Source: Anolis sagrei (lineage: Eukaryota > Chordata > Lepidosauria > Squamata > Anolidae). Taken from it: a DNA stretch of 64,000 nucleotides. The notes beneath the pieces were generated by a model. That model saw nothing but the letters and a program-made list of their open reading frames with translations. It was not told where the DNA came from and ran no database searches. Position numbers and translations under genes: made by a program. The DNA is taken from positions 77,873,209-77,937,208 of the forward strand of contig NC_090022.1 in the NCBI RefSeq assembly GCF_037176765.1. Direction: 5' to 3'. Positions 40,701 to 47,025 of this stretch are shown in pieces. Position 1 is the first letter of the stretch, and the number at the start of each line of letters is the position of its first letter.

Positions 40701-43035
40701 ATTCTGCCCCATACACATACACACACACACATACATATATTCCTTCTTTGGCATGTATGTGAGTGTATATATTCTTTCTTTGGTGTGTGTGTGTGTGTGT
40801 GTGTGTATCACACCAAAGAAGGAAATGCTAAAAGAAAGAAGTGTAGAGCATAAAGCTGAATTGTAACGCTACATACAATCATCCCCCCCATATTTGCGGT
40901 TTTGATTATTCATAGATCTGATTAAAATGTTCTCTAGATCCTTCAGTGTGTGGCTCTATGGTCAATTTCCTCTACTCATGCTGCAGGACTTAGAGATTTC
41001 TAGAGAGAACACCTCTTTAAGAATCTTTAGGTCCCCTACAATGTGATTCTGTATTCAGCTTCCCATACTGGAAGTCCTAGATATTTTCAGAGATGTGGTC
41101 TCTCAGGTAAAATAAATAGAAATTTATTTATTTGTGGTTTTTAACTTTCACAGTGGGCTCGGCTGCTAACCCCAGGAGATGACTGTACTTTGTATATAAA
41201 GATCCCAGGTTCAACTCTAAAGACCTCAAGTACACAGGCCATGTGTGGACCTTTCTCCTGAGATGATGCCCATCCAACGATTTTTGACCGTGTATTGTCG
41301 AAGGCTTTCATGGCCAGAATCACTGAGTTGCTGTAAGTTTTTCGGGCTGTATGGCCATGTTCCTCACCACCTCTGAGGATACATGGCCATACAGCCCGAA
41401 AAACTTAGAGCAACCGAATTTTTGACTGCATGGACTAATGGACTAATTAGAGTCAAGCACCCTCATGTGTTCGTTTCTTCAAACCCCACAAGTTTGGAAG
41501 CAGGAAATAATAATGATAACAGTAATAAGGAAATGCTATGTTAATCTTTGCTCTCTTCCCCAAGATAATTCACTTGTTCTGATCATGCAACACCTAAGGG
41601 AGACCCCTGCAATTTGGATGCATTTCTCAGGCATTAAGCAAATCATTCAGTGCTCTGCCACATTCCCTAAGTTGGTCCCTCAAAGCCAATCAACCAATTT
41701 CAGGAATTTGCTTCTGATAAGGACAGCCAGCAGGTGCAATTGAGGATTTGTTTGATTCTCCCTTTATCAGTAGAGCCTTGGGGGGGGGGGGGTGCCAATA
41801 GAGAGAAAGCAGGCTCCTTCCTCTGAGCTTAGCACTTCAAACTATGTTTCTTGGAATTTGGTCCTTAAAGAACAGACATGGGCAAACTTCGACCCTTCAG
41901 GTGTTTTGGACTTCAGTTCCCAAAATTCTTAACAGCCTACCGGCTGTTAGGAATTGTGGGAGTTGAAGTCCAAAACACCGGGAGGCTGAAGTTTATCCAT
42001 GCCTGCCAAAGAGTTTTAGAGCACATATGACTGGACCACATATTCAATTGGAGGCTGAGAGGCATGCAAATATCCACGGGGAAGAAAAGGTGCCCTGAGC
42101 TCACAACCTCTCACTCGTTTCCTTTTTGTTGTTGTTGTTGTTGTTGTTAGCCTTGATGATGTTTCTGACTTATGGCATCCCTATCACAAGGTTTTCTGGG
42201 GTTGAGGTTATGTGACTCCAAAGGTCATCCAGTGGGTTTCCATGGCCAAGTAAAGAACTGAATCCTGATCTGGAATTATGGGAGTTGCAGTTTAGGTGAG
42301 GCACCCACACTTTTTGGCAGAGAAGGCTAAAAGCCTTATAAAGGGGCAGCTCCCACAATTCACACCACTGAATCAGGGCAGTTAAGGTGGGGTCACACCA
42401 CAATTATTCTCCAATGCAAACGCACGCTTGGAGATCTCAAGGATATTGTATATTATTAGCATGGTGGCGCAGTGGGTTAAACCCCTGTGCCGGTAGGACT
42501 AAAGACTGACAGGTCGCAGGTTCGAATCCGGGGAGAGGCGGATGAGCTCCCTCTATCAGCTCCAGCTCCTCATGCGGGGACATGAGAGAAGCCTCCCACA
42601 AGGATGATAAAAACATCAAATCATCCAGGCGTCCCCTGGGCAACGTCCTTGCAGATGGCCAATTCTCTCACACCAGGAGTCACTCCTGACACGACCAAAA
42701 AAAAAAAAAAGCATGCAAAGTATATTATTTTCACAGAATTGTTTCATTCCCTATTCCAACATTTAATTCTTTCATTATAAGTTTACTGTTATGACTGTGT
42801 ATTATTTTGTATTACTCCTGATGTTGTTTGTTTACTTTGCAACGCATTGAAAGTTGGTCTGTTCTGATGCTGTAAACCAGTGGTTCTCAACCTGGGGTCC
42901 CCAGATGTTTTTGGCCTTCAACTCCCAGAAATCCTAACAGCTGGTAAACTGGCTGGGACCACTGCTGTAAACTGCTGTAAACTTCTGTAAACCATCCTAA
43001 GTCTGTTTTGGGAAAGAGGTGCAGTCCAGAAATAG

Positions 43036-43066
<31 letters not shown>

Positions 43067-44034
43067 TGTATAGGTTTGCTTTGGGATACTTTCTGCTTCT
43101 TAGGGTGCATTTATTTGTTATTTTATATTTATATATTTTGTTATGATGTTTTTTATGTTGTTCTGTGTCTAATTATGTTGTATCATTTTTGGGCTTGGCC
43201 TCATGTTAGCTGCCGCAAGTCCCTGTGGGGAGATGGTGGTGGGTTATAAATAAAGTTTATTATTATCTACACCAGGCGTGGGCAAACTTGGGCCTTCCAG
43301 GTGTTTTGGACTTCAGCTCCCACAATTCCTAGCAGCCGGCAAACTGGCTGGGATTTCTGGGAGTTGAAGTCCAAAACACCTGGTCTGCCCGTGCCCGCAC
43401 TGTAGAATAAAGGCATGGCTCAGTGCTATGAAACCATGGGAGTCGGAGTACGAGAAGGTTTGCCTGCCAAGGAGTGAGGGGCCACACTAAACTCCACTTC
43501 CCAGGCAATAAAGTGATGCCAAACTGCATTCATTCCACCCTAAGTGTGGGGAAAATGGAGCAGTCCAAGAGGCTGACCTTTCTCCTCGCGGAGTAACCCC
43601 ACAAGGCACCTAGGGGCCCCCCAAGAGCACAACAGACCCCTCCCCTTTTGCCTAGGAAGGGCTCTCTGTCTTCCCGACGCAAAAAGGCAGGAGGTCCTGC
43701 TGGTTTCCCGGCAGGCATCGTACACCCCCCCCCCCCCATCTCTCCAAGGCAGGCCCAAGCTCGGTGCGGACAATAAGGGTTGGAATGACCCAGCGCCAGC
43801 GGGCCGGGACTCCCCCAGAGTGGGCTCTCCGCCCGCTCCCTCCCTCTCTCCCTCCCCCCCCCCCCGCACCCCGGGAGCACAGCGGTGCGATCCGGCGCGC
43901 GCCCCCATTCTTCCCTGCGCGCGCCCCTCCCTCTGTGTCTGTCTCACCCAGAAGAGCACGTTGGAGGCGAAGAGCAGGTACTTGGAGCAGCAGCTGACCT
44001 GAGGCCCCTGGAAGTGCAGGGCTTTGCCTGGCAT
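16473..44034 (-). CDS. TSPAN17: TSPAN17, TspanC8 tetraspanin, 8 coding exons, 270 aa (gene-level entry)
   Basis: Joining exons 44034-43948, 30725-30675, 28716-28570, 27199-27029, 21579-21454, 19915-19868, 19180-19064 and 16538-16473 gives one 270-residue frame. All junctions are GT/AG and phase 0. Four membrane segments are visible at about residues 20-43, 63-86, 96-117 and 234-259. The large extracellular loop (about 118-232) carries CCG, an FSCC motif and eight cysteines, the signature of the TspanC8 group. Known role of that group: binding the metalloprotease ADAM10, controlling its exit from the ER and its substrate choice. NLS and NCT sequons lie in the two extracellular loops. From memory, the protein is close to mammalian TSPAN17 in length and sequence throughout. 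TSPAN5 and TSPAN14 are the nearest alternatives, but the neighbour EIF4E1B supports TSPAN17. Introns are 13.2, 2.0, 1.4, 5.4, 1.5, 0.7 and 2.5 kb. Confidence 0.95.
16596..16662. repeat. Perfect 31-bp hairpin, 5-nt loop, in TSPAN17 intron 7
   Basis: Left arm 16596-16626 and right arm 16632-16662 are exact reverse complements around the loop ACCCC. On the TSPAN17 sense strand it ends 57 nt before exon 8. It has no MITE-like flanks or coding content. Confidence 0.9.
17290..17825 (-). repeat. SINE type C, split by a CR1 insertion
   Basis: The tail part (17290-17435, with CTTGGCAAGATTTGTTC) and the head part (17740-17825, with CCATGGCCAAGGAGGAATTC) belong to one minus-strand SINE separated by the CR1 copy. 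Confidence 0.65.
17436..17738 (-). mobile_element. CR1 LINE 3' end
   Basis: The minus strand ends in the typical CR1 terminus (TTGGACTGGATGGCCCATGT, then ATTCTATGGTTCTATGA). Upstream are the 'AAACAGAGGATAAATAGCTA' and 'TTCCACTTGAACATTAGGAA' blocks. Inserted in an older SINE. Confidence 0.85.
17830..19063. other. TSPAN17 intron 7, no other gene seen
   Basis: Unclassified intronic sequence with no conserved exon on either strand. Confidence 0.45.
19064..19180 (-). CDS. TSPAN17: TSPAN17 exon 7
   Basis: Codes residues 211-249, from ELEQQSFIHTKGC to VGVALLQ. It supplies the eighth loop cysteine (KGC) and most of membrane segment 4. Acceptor CAG, donor GTATAT. Confidence 0.95.
19300..19562 (+). 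repeat. L2-type LINE 3' end (intron 6)
   Basis: T-rich stretch, then TAGCTGCCCCGAGTCTCTTT, GGGGAGAAGGTGGTGAGGTA and TAAATAAAGTATATTATTAT. Open frames over it are tail noise. Confidence 0.7.
19868..19915 (-). CDS. TSPAN17: TSPAN17 exon 6
   Basis: Codes residues 195-210, EDVLNTQCGYDVRLKL, adding the seventh loop cysteine. It is a 48-nt micro-size exon with acceptor CAG after a TTTTTTCTCCTC tract and donor GTGAGA. Confidence 0.94.
20120..21088. mobile_element. TA-flanked MITE (AAGTTACGAAC family) carrying a nested element
   Basis: Left end CAGGAAGTCCCTTGGTTATG and right end CAACTCGAGGACTGGCTG, each next to TA. Without the nested 532-bp element the host copy is about 435 bp, near the 402 bp of the copy at 13112. 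Confidence 0.7.
20248..20779 (+). mobile_element. Internally deleted Tc1/mariner transposon
   Basis: 24-bp perfect terminal inverted repeats (starting CAGGGTGAGGCAGCATAACT) are flanked by TA at 20246-20247 and 20780-20781. An ATG at about 20371 opens MPWNSEEHAFAIEAYF, like the N-terminal helix-turn-helix of IS630/Tc1-type transposases with a DUF4817-like head. It is followed at once by the C-terminal catalytic region (RSPDLAPCDFF, then SRVYVNRPRTLQDLKTNI, then CMENGGHHLTNLIFKT and a stop). Most of the transposase between these is missing and the reading frame is broken at the junction. It is non-autonomous and lies in TSPAN17 intron 5. Confidence 0.85.
21454..21579 (-). CDS. TSPAN17: TSPAN17 exon 5 (CCG motif exon)
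   Basis: Codes residues 153-194, starting WSCCGAHGPNDWNLNIYF and ending GVPFSCCVKDPA. It holds six of the eight loop cysteines and the NCT glycosylation sequon. Acceptor TAG, donor GTAAGA. No reading-frame break is seen. Confidence 0.95.
21590..22255. other. TSPAN17 intron 4, no gene seen
   Basis: Unclassified sequence between exon 5 and the R4-like LINE. Confidence 0.4.
22260..24727 (+). mobile_element. Decayed LINE, R4/Dong-like, in TSPAN17 intron 4
   Basis: Broken frames show reverse-transcriptase blocks in order: FIDFKL..IPYDLL near 22905-22955, a TRGLRQGCILAP-like block near 23075-23105, an ADD-like segment and NYSKTKVLL near 23300-23330, and VVNFSQQLSAKIVPTILFGT TIWFPLTKSS at 23500-23600. 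The 3' part ends with GACAACAATAAAG at 24710-24722. Many stops and frameshifts mark it as old. The clade call rests on the LFGTTIW..LTKSSFERIQ block and is tentative. Confidence 0.6.
24240..24455 (+). repeat. L2-type LINE 3' end nested in the R4-like LINE
   Basis: Carries TTTTTGCCATCTATTTGACG, CTTTGAGTCCCCCCAGGGAT and an AATAAATAGTTAAAT tail; the surrounding LINE 3' part resumes after it. Confidence 0.6.
24730..26640. other. TSPAN17 intron 4, AT-rich, no gene seen
   Basis: Apart from an L2-like tail at 25605-25657 leading into a (TTA)n microsatellite, I recognise nothing. Confidence 0.45.
25656..25700. repeat. (TTA)n microsatellite
   Basis: About 14 uninterrupted TTA units after an L2-like 3' end (CTGCCCTGAGCCCCCTAG). 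Confidence 0.9.
26641..26738 (+). mobile_element. Penelope-like element 3' tail
   Basis: GAAGATGCCAGCCACAGATG, then CAGGAGAAAATGCTGCTAGA and GCCATACGGCCCAGAAAA. A diverged tail copy. Confidence 0.65.
27029..27199 (-). CDS. TSPAN17: TSPAN17 exon 4
   Basis: Codes residues 96-152: membrane segment 3 (FSVFLGLIFFLELTAGILAF) and the first helices of the large extracellular loop, ending NLIDFAQEY. Acceptor CAG, donor GTGAGT. The region from KDWI to AQEY is nearly identical to the mammalian protein as I recall it. Confidence 0.95.
28312..28520 (-). repeat. tRNA-headed SINE, type C
   Basis: The minus-strand head AACCAGCATGGTGTAATGG is followed by GGAAACTCAGTGGGTGGC, AACAAATCTTGCCAAGGAA and CATATGTTAGAAATGACTTG, ending at an AAATAAATAAA tail. 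It lies between exons 3 and 4 of TSPAN17. Confidence 0.75.
28570..28716 (-). CDS. TSPAN17: TSPAN17 exon 3
   Basis: Codes residues 47-95, from GVLSNLSS to TFLLKF. It contains the small extracellular loop with an NLS glycosylation sequon near residue 51, the DLGGFDPVW motif and membrane segment 2 ending in GCIGALREN, a hallmark of tetraspanins. Acceptor CAG, donor GTAAGT. Confidence 0.95.
28920..29105 (+). repeat. LINE 3' end, L2/L3-like
   Basis: T-rich 3' UTR with AATGGTGTAAGCTGTTTTAG, GAGAGGAAAACAGGATATAA and AATAAATAATAACAACAAAT. Confidence 0.5.
29735..30205 (+). mobile_element. L1-like LINE 3' fragment
   Basis: The broken frame reads FRIIYKSSDIVLVKGWKDKT then KWTLTNWCKYI, resembling the C-terminal end of L1 ORF2, followed by an A-rich AAAACAATAAAATAACAATA tail. 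Confidence 0.5.
30675..30725 (-). CDS. TSPAN17: TSPAN17 exon 2
   Basis: Codes residues 30-46, LLGAAFLAIGLWAWAEK, completing membrane segment 1 with the conserved GLWAW motif. The acceptor is a CAG after a pyrimidine-rich run and the donor is GTAAAC. The exon is 51 nt and keeps phase 0 on both sides. Confidence 0.95.
30730..32470. other. TSPAN17 intron 1, no gene seen
   Basis: No conserved exon on either strand and no clear repeat family. Confidence 0.4.
32475..32655 (-). repeat. Old CR1-like 3' fragment
   Basis: The minus strand has the 'AGGCTGGATGACCATTTCTC' and 'GGGTTGGGCCCGATGG'-like order typical of CR1 3' ends, strongly diverged. Confidence 0.45.
32656..32765 (+). repeat. L2-type LINE reverse-transcriptase fragment
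   Basis: Translates as LNPDKTEMLLV followed by QPVLDGVTLPLK-like sequence, the same blocks as in the larger copy at 38.1 kb. Confidence 0.6.
32781..33318 (+). mobile_element. CR1 LINE 3' end split by a hAT element
   Basis: The left part has GAAAAACTTCCTAATTGTGA and CAGCAGTGGAACTCTCTACC. The right part has CTTTTAAACAGAGGCTGGAT, GGCAGGGGGTTGGACTGGAT and TTTCTATGATTCTAT. They are one CR1 terminus interrupted at ACCCGGAG. Confidence 0.88.
32841..33158. mobile_element. hAT-type element rich in G/C runs, nested in CR1
   Basis: Starts CAGGCCCATAGCC and ends CATGCCTG. The exact 8-bp duplication ACCCGGAG lies at 32833-32840 and 33159-33166. The interior has G14, several shorter G runs, G12 and C18. 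Confidence 0.85.
33316..33375 (+). repeat. L2-type LINE 3' end
   Basis: GTTAGCCACCTTGAGTCCCC, ACGGGGAGAAAAGTAGGGTA, then TAAATAATAATAATAAT. A second fragment (GCCCTGTGGGGTGAGAAGGG, AATATAAATA tail) lies at 33585-33662. Confidence 0.65.
34474..34765 (+). mobile_element. Helitron-like 5' end fragment
   Basis: Begins TCTCTATATATAAAATG after an A. It continues with TGTTTGTTTTTAGAGACATC, ATAACTCAACAACCGCTGGA and AACACCATAAAACACAG, parallel to the 5' part of the complete element at 56975-57659 (read on its minus strand). No 3' CTAG end was found. Confidence 0.5.
34860..36070. other. TSPAN17 intron 1, no gene seen
   Basis: Unclassified sequence. The open frame at 34947-35336 shows no domain or splice support. 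Confidence 0.4.
36075..36344. mobile_element. TA-flanked MITE
   Basis: CAGGCAGCCCTCAACTTTG at the left, CAAATGTGGAGGAACGACTG at the right, TA on both sides; 270 bp. The family recurs at 36350-36602, 40876-41185, 47170-47262 and 55940-56143. Confidence 0.7.
36350..36602. mobile_element. Second copy of the same MITE family, adjoining
   Basis: Left TGTCCACATTTGCAGGTTTG, right GGAAATGTGGAGGACTGACTG. It abuts the copy at 36075, giving a tandem pair. Confidence 0.6.
36610..37550. other. TSPAN17 intron 1, no gene seen
   Basis: Overlapping antisense open frames at 37129-37473 look like chance; no repeat family recognised. Confidence 0.4.
37556..37810 (-). mobile_element. Penelope-like element 3' part
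   Basis: The plus strand shows the reverse complement of the PLE tail (TTTTTCGGGCTATAGGGCCA, CTGACGTTTCGCTTGCATCT, CATCCTCAGAGGTAGTGAGG) and the TTTATATATCTGTGGAATGG block further 5' in the element. Confidence 0.75.
37944..39105 (+). mobile_element. 5'-truncated L2-type LINE with open reverse-transcriptase end
   Basis: An uninterrupted frame from 37946 to 38860 (304 codons) covers the second half of the reverse transcriptase: MLFNIYMKPLGEII, the catalytic box YADD, LKLNPDKTEALLVS, and the C-terminal LHWLPIPYRAQFKVLALAYK, APRLWNALPSDIRQAP and KTWLFEQAFG. After the stop comes a 3' UTR with TAAACCGCATTGAGTCACC, TTGAGAAACGCGGTATAGAA and an (AAAT)n tail. GC content and CpG density are well above the flanks. 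The intact frame suggests a recent insertion. The superfamily is L2 or close CR1 kin. Confidence 0.88.
39110..39720. other. TSPAN17 intron 1, no gene seen
   Basis: Unclassified. A diverged fragment of the TA-flanked MITE family follows at about 39725-39832. Confidence 0.4.
39905..40054. mobile_element. Palindromic MITE (CTGGATTTACACTGCCATATAATC family)
   Basis: Arms CTGGATCTACATTGCTATAT.. and ..TACATGGCAGTGTAAATCCAG flank a centre with AATTATACGGCAATGTAGAC. Related palindromes are at 54189-54669 and 55046-55201. Confidence 0.75.
40060..40870. other. TSPAN17 intron 1; (AC)n/(GT)n microsatellites, no gene
   Basis: (CA)n at about 40714-40732 and (GT)n at about 40783-40807, the latter inside a 12-bp inverted repeat (TTCTTTGGTGTG / CACACCAAAGAA). 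Confidence 0.6.
40876..41185. mobile_element. TA-flanked MITE
   Basis: CAATCATCCCCCCCATATTT start, CCCCAGGAGATGACTG end, TA on both sides; interior shared with 3830 and 36350. Confidence 0.65.
41290..41418. mobile_element. Head-to-head pair of Penelope-like tails
   Basis: A minus-oriented tail (TTGTCGAAGGCTTTCATGGC, TTTTTCGGGCTGTATGGCC) meets a plus-oriented tail (CACCTCTGAGGATACATGGC, CATACAGCCCGAAAAACTTA) within 130 bp. Both are strongly 5'-truncated. Confidence 0.75.
41873..42004. mobile_element. Palindromic hAT-like MITE (CAGGCRTGGGCAAACTT family)
   Basis: Ends CAGACATGGGCAAACTTC and GAAGTTTATCCATGCCTG; the inner arms carry GTGTTTTGGACTTCAG and GAAGTCCAAAACAC. Confidence 0.75.
42126..42255 (-). 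repeat. SINE type C tail and body
   Basis: (TTG)n at 42127-42148, then TCTGACTTATGGCATCCCTA, CACAAGGTTTTCTGG, GTCATCCAGTGGGTTTCCAT and GGCCAAG: the reverse complement of the SINE with an (AAC)n tail. Confidence 0.7.
42275..42425. repeat. MITE-like inverted-repeat fragment
   Basis: GGGAGTTGCAGTTTAGGTGA, then GCTCCCACAATTC and AGTTAAGGTGGGGTCACACC. A degraded palindromic element. Confidence 0.45.
42459..42710 (+). repeat. tRNA-headed SINE, type A (best preserved)
   Basis: Clear A box (TGGCGCAGTGGGTTAA) and B box (GGTTCGAATCC), then GATGAGCTCCCTCTATCAG, CATGCGGGGACATGAGAGAA and CAACGTCCTTGCAGATGGCC. It ends CACTCCTGACACGACC plus a poly(A) of about 14. Confidence 0.9.
42878..42964. mobile_element. 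Short hAT MITE with exact 8-bp duplication
   Basis: CAGTGGTTCTCAACCT start, GGGACCACTG end, 87 bp. CTGTAAAC is repeated exactly at 42870-42877 and 42965-42972. Same family as 345-479. Confidence 0.85.
43019..43268 (+). repeat. (ATT)n plus L2-type LINE 3' end
   Basis: (ATT)n at about 43037-43065, T-rich UTR, GTTAGCTGCCGCAAGTCCCT, GTGGGGAGATGGTGGTGGGT, TATAAATAAAG tail. Confidence 0.65.
43273..43399. mobile_element. Palindromic hAT-like MITE (CAGGCGTGGGCAAACTT)
   Basis: Same family as 41873-42004, inserted directly after an L2-like tail and about 0.6 kb downstream (intron side) of TSPAN17 exon 1. Confidence 0.7.
43948..44034 (-). CDS. TSPAN17: TSPAN17 exon 1 (coding part)
   Basis: Codes residues 1-29, starting MPGKALHFQGPQVSCCSKYL and ending in the first half of membrane segment 1. 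The start codon is the CAT (minus ATG) at 44032-44034; the MPGK..HFQ start and paired CC are family-conserved. The donor GTGAGA follows a TGG codon at 43948. The frame continues open into the intron, but that extension is not coding. The exon sits in a CpG-rich block. Confidence 0.95.
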
Positions 44035-44121
44035 GGCGGGCGAGGGGCCTGGGCGATGCCCGCCCGCCTCACAGCCCCATGCCGCCCGCCCGCCCCCCCG
44101 ACAGACACAGAGCCGGAGAGC

Positions 44122-44139
44122 CAGCAGCAGCAGCAGCAG
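44122..44139 (-). repeat. (CTG)6 in presumed TSPAN17 5' UTR
   Basis: Six CAG units on the plus strand, so CTG on the transcript sense strand, about 88 nt before the start codon. Part of the CpG-rich block. Confidence 0.8.
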
Positions 44140-44251
44140 CGCCAGCGCCGCCTTGCCTCGCGCGCCCCCTAGAGGAGCGCAGGGGGAACCACACCTGACC
44201 TACGCCGACGAGCACAGTAGGGTCAGTGGGTGCTGGAGGAAAATCCTGAGA

Positions 44252-44945
44252 GTGGGTTGTTGTAGCTTTTTCCGGGCTATATGGCCATGTTCTGGAGGCA
44301 ATTTTTCTCCTGACGTTTCGCCTGCATCTATGGCAAGCATCCTCAGAGGTAGTGAGGTCTGTTGGAAGTAGGAAAATTGGGTTTATATATCTGTGGAATG
44401 ACCAGGGTAATGTTTCAGCTGATCACCTTGATTTGCATTCAATGGCCTGGAAGCGCCTGGGGGGAATCTCTTGTTGAGAGTGAATTGATGTGCCTGATTG
44501 TTAACTCTCTGTTGTTTTGCTGTTGTAATTTTTGAGTTTTTTAATACTGGTAGCCAGATTTTGTTCATCTTCATGATTTCCTCCTTTCTGTTGAAATTGT
44601 CCACATGCTTGTGGATTTCAATGGCTTCTCTGTATAGTCTGACATGGTGGTTGTGAGAGTGGTCCAGCACTTCTGTGTTCTCAAATAATATGCTGTGTCC
44701 AGGTTGGTTCATCAGGTGCTCTGCTATGGCTGATTTCTCTGGTTAGAGTAGTTTGCAGTGCCTTTCATGTTCCTTGATGCGTGTCTGGGCGCTGCGTTTG
44801 GTGGTCCCTATGTAGACTTGTCCACAGCTGCATGGTACACGGTAGACTCCTGCAGAGGTGAGAGGATCCCTCTTGTCCTTTGCTGAACGTAGCATTTGTT
44901 GGATTTTGAGAGTGCCTTGGACCGCGAGAAGATCCAACCAGTCCA
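44252..44945 (-). mobile_element. Penelope-like element, minus copy of a head-to-head pair
   Basis: The 3' tail is at the left (44252-44400). Moving right, the minus strand encodes the GIY-YIG endonuclease end of a Penelope-like protein (GVYRVPCSCGQVYIGTTKRS, AEHLMNQPGHSIL). It is an incomplete, broken copy lacking most of the reverse transcriptase. Confidence 0.8.
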
Positions 44946-46548
44946 TCCTCCAGGAAAGAAAACCCGACTGCTCGTTGGAGGGAAGGATATTAGAGGCAGA
45001 TGAAGCACCATTAAAGCCCTGGCAGACCATGCAAAAAAGAATCTGCGAACCCCACCTCCTCCAAGATGAACTTAACCACCTAAACTGGGCTTTATAGGCC
45101 AATGGATACTCCACCTCAGACATTGGAAGAGCTGCAAGGCCAAGAACAAGCCACAAGAGTAAAGACAAAGATCCACCCAGAGGAAAAGTGTTCCTGCCAT
45201 ACATCAAGGGAACCACTGACTGCATAGGGAAGCTGATGAGGAAACACAACATACAAACAATCTACAAACCCACCAAGAAAATCCAACAAATGCTACATTC
45301 AGGAAAGGACAAGAGGGATCCTCTCCCCTCTGCTGGAGTCGACTGTATCCTATGCAGCTGTGGACAAGTCTACATAGGGACCACCAAACGCAGCATTACC
45401 CAAACACAAATCAAGGAACATGAAAGGCACTGCAGACTACTTCAACCAGAGAAGTCAGCCATAGCAGAGCACCTGATGAACCAACCTGGACACAGCATAT
45501 TATTTGAGAACACAGAAATGCTGGACCACTCTCACAACCACCATGTCAGGCTACACAGAGAAGACATTGAAATCCACAAGCATGTGGACAGTTTCAACGG
45601 AAAGGAAGAAACCATGAAAATGAACAAAATCTGGTGACCAGTATTTTAAAAAGTATAAAATTATAACAGTAAATAAAAAACAAAACTCAAACACAGGGGA
45701 ACTCCAGAGAAGAAACAATCAGGTCAGGAACACCTAATCACCTCTCAACAAAGGAATTTCCTAGGCGGTAACAAGCGACACCTAAAAACCGCCAGGTCAT
45801 CAAATGCTAATCAAGGTGACCAATTGAAACATTCACACCTCGCTCCAACAGACAAGAGTTTTTTCTCCCACCCTGGACATTCTACAGATATATAAACCCA
45901 ATTTTCCCAGTTTCCAACAGACCTCACAACCTCTGAGGATGCTTATTTATTATTTATTTATTTACAGTTTTTATATTCCGCCCTTCTGACCCCGCAGGGG
46001 CCTCAGGGCGGATTACAGTGTACACATATATGGCAAACATTCAATGCCAACTTTTGACATACAAACATACAGACATACACAGAGGCTATTTAACTTTTTC
46101 TGGCCGCCAGGAGAGCTGTCGCTTTCATCATCCATCTGCGACACTGATGAAGCACTTCCGCATTCCCCGCATGCTTCCCTGCTGAAATGCTTTGTTGGAG
46201 TCTTCTTTATGGCCTCATAAATCAGTTAATTTAGCCTCCCCACACTTTAAGGTGGTACCTAATTTTCCTACTTGACAGATGCAACTGTCTTTCGGGTTGC
46301 AAAGGTCGACAACAGGCTACACACAATTGGTTGGAAACCCACTCCAACCCAGGCTGGCTTCGAACTCATGACCTTTTGGTCAGAGTGATCTTAATGCAGC
46401 TGACACTCAGCCAGCTGCACCACAATCCCGGTGCTTGCTACAGATGCAGGTGAAACGTCAGGAGAGAATGCCTCTAGAACATGGCCATACAGTCTGAAAA
46501 ACCTACAACAACCCAGTGATTCCGGCCATGAAAGCCTTTGACAATACA
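44946..46548 (+). mobile_element. Penelope-like element, plus copy, interrupted by a SINE
   Basis: Parts in order: the end of the reverse transcriptase (VFLPYIKGTTDCIGKLMRKH, about 45190-45250), the GIY-YIG domain (CSCGQVYIGTTKRS, HERHCRLL, about 45350-45440), a C-terminal region (LMNQPGHSILFEN, EIHKHVD), a 3' UTR and the tail. A SINE at 45945-46430 splits the tail, which resumes at 46431 and ends GACAATAC at 46548. Broken and 5'-truncated. The exact junction with the minus copy is uncertain by tens of bases. Confidence 0.8.
45945..46430 (-). repeat. tRNA-headed SINE with L2-like 3' end, nested in the Penelope copy
   Basis: On the minus strand the head is CACCGGGATTGTGGTGCAG with B box GGTCATGAGTTCGAAGCC. 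It runs to an L2-like end (GGGGTCAGAAGGGCGGAATA, TAAAAACTGTAAATAAATAA). GATGCTT / GGTGCTT at its edges looks like a short target duplication. Confidence 0.7.
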
Positions 46549-46791
46549 AAGATGAAATATTTTGGCCATATAATGAGGAAACAGGAAAGCTTGAGAAGGC
46601 AATAATGCTGGGGAAAAGGGAAGGAAAAAGGAAGAGGGGCCAACCAAGGGCAAAATGGATGGATGGTGTCCTTGAAGTGACTGCCTTGATCTTGAAGGAG
46701 CCGGGGGTGGTCACAGAGCTGATAGGGAGCTCTGACGTGGGCTGGTCCAGGAGGTCATGAAGAGTCGGAAGCAACTGAACGAATAAACAAC
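46549..46791 (+). mobile_element. Bov-B (RTE) LINE 3' end
   Basis: The broken frame reads YFGHIMRKQESLRRQ, then WGKGKEKGRGANQG..GWM, matching the C-terminal end of Bov-B. It ends ATGAAGAGTCGGAAGCAACT. It directly abuts the end of the Penelope copy. Confidence 0.75.
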
Positions 46792-47025
46792 AGGGTCAGT
46801 CACTACTTGCTCATCACACATAGGCAGGGAGAAAGCACCCTGGAGTGCATCTGTAGTGTAGTATTAGTCCAGTTTTTGCACCATTTGAACTACCAGGACT
46901 CAGTGCTGTGGGATGGTAGCAGCTGGAAGTTGGCAATGCACCAGCACTCTGGGAATAGAAGGCTACAAAACTTGTGAAATGACAACTCCCTTGATTCTGT
47001 ATCATTGAGCCATTACATTGCATTG

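Larger units (their letters stand above)
43760..44225 (-). promoter_or_regulatory. TSPAN17: CpG-rich promoter / 5' end of TSPAN17
   Basis: CG dinucleotides and GC content are far higher here than elsewhere in the window, and the block contains exon 1. No TATA box is evident, as expected for a CpG-island promoter. A (CTG)6 run on the sense strand (plus 44122-44139) lies about 88 nt upstream of the ATG. A Penelope-like copy begins at about 44252, so the unique upstream sequence is only about 220 bp long. Confidence 0.7.

Noticed and set aside
43540-44034. 164-codon open frame on the minus strand
   Set aside because: Only its first 29 codons are TSPAN17 exon 1; the rest is GC-rich intron read past a clear GTGAGA donor.
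44743-45252. 169-codon minus-strand frame with a GIY-YIG segment
   Set aside because: It runs across the joint of two inverted Penelope copies, so it is not a host gene.
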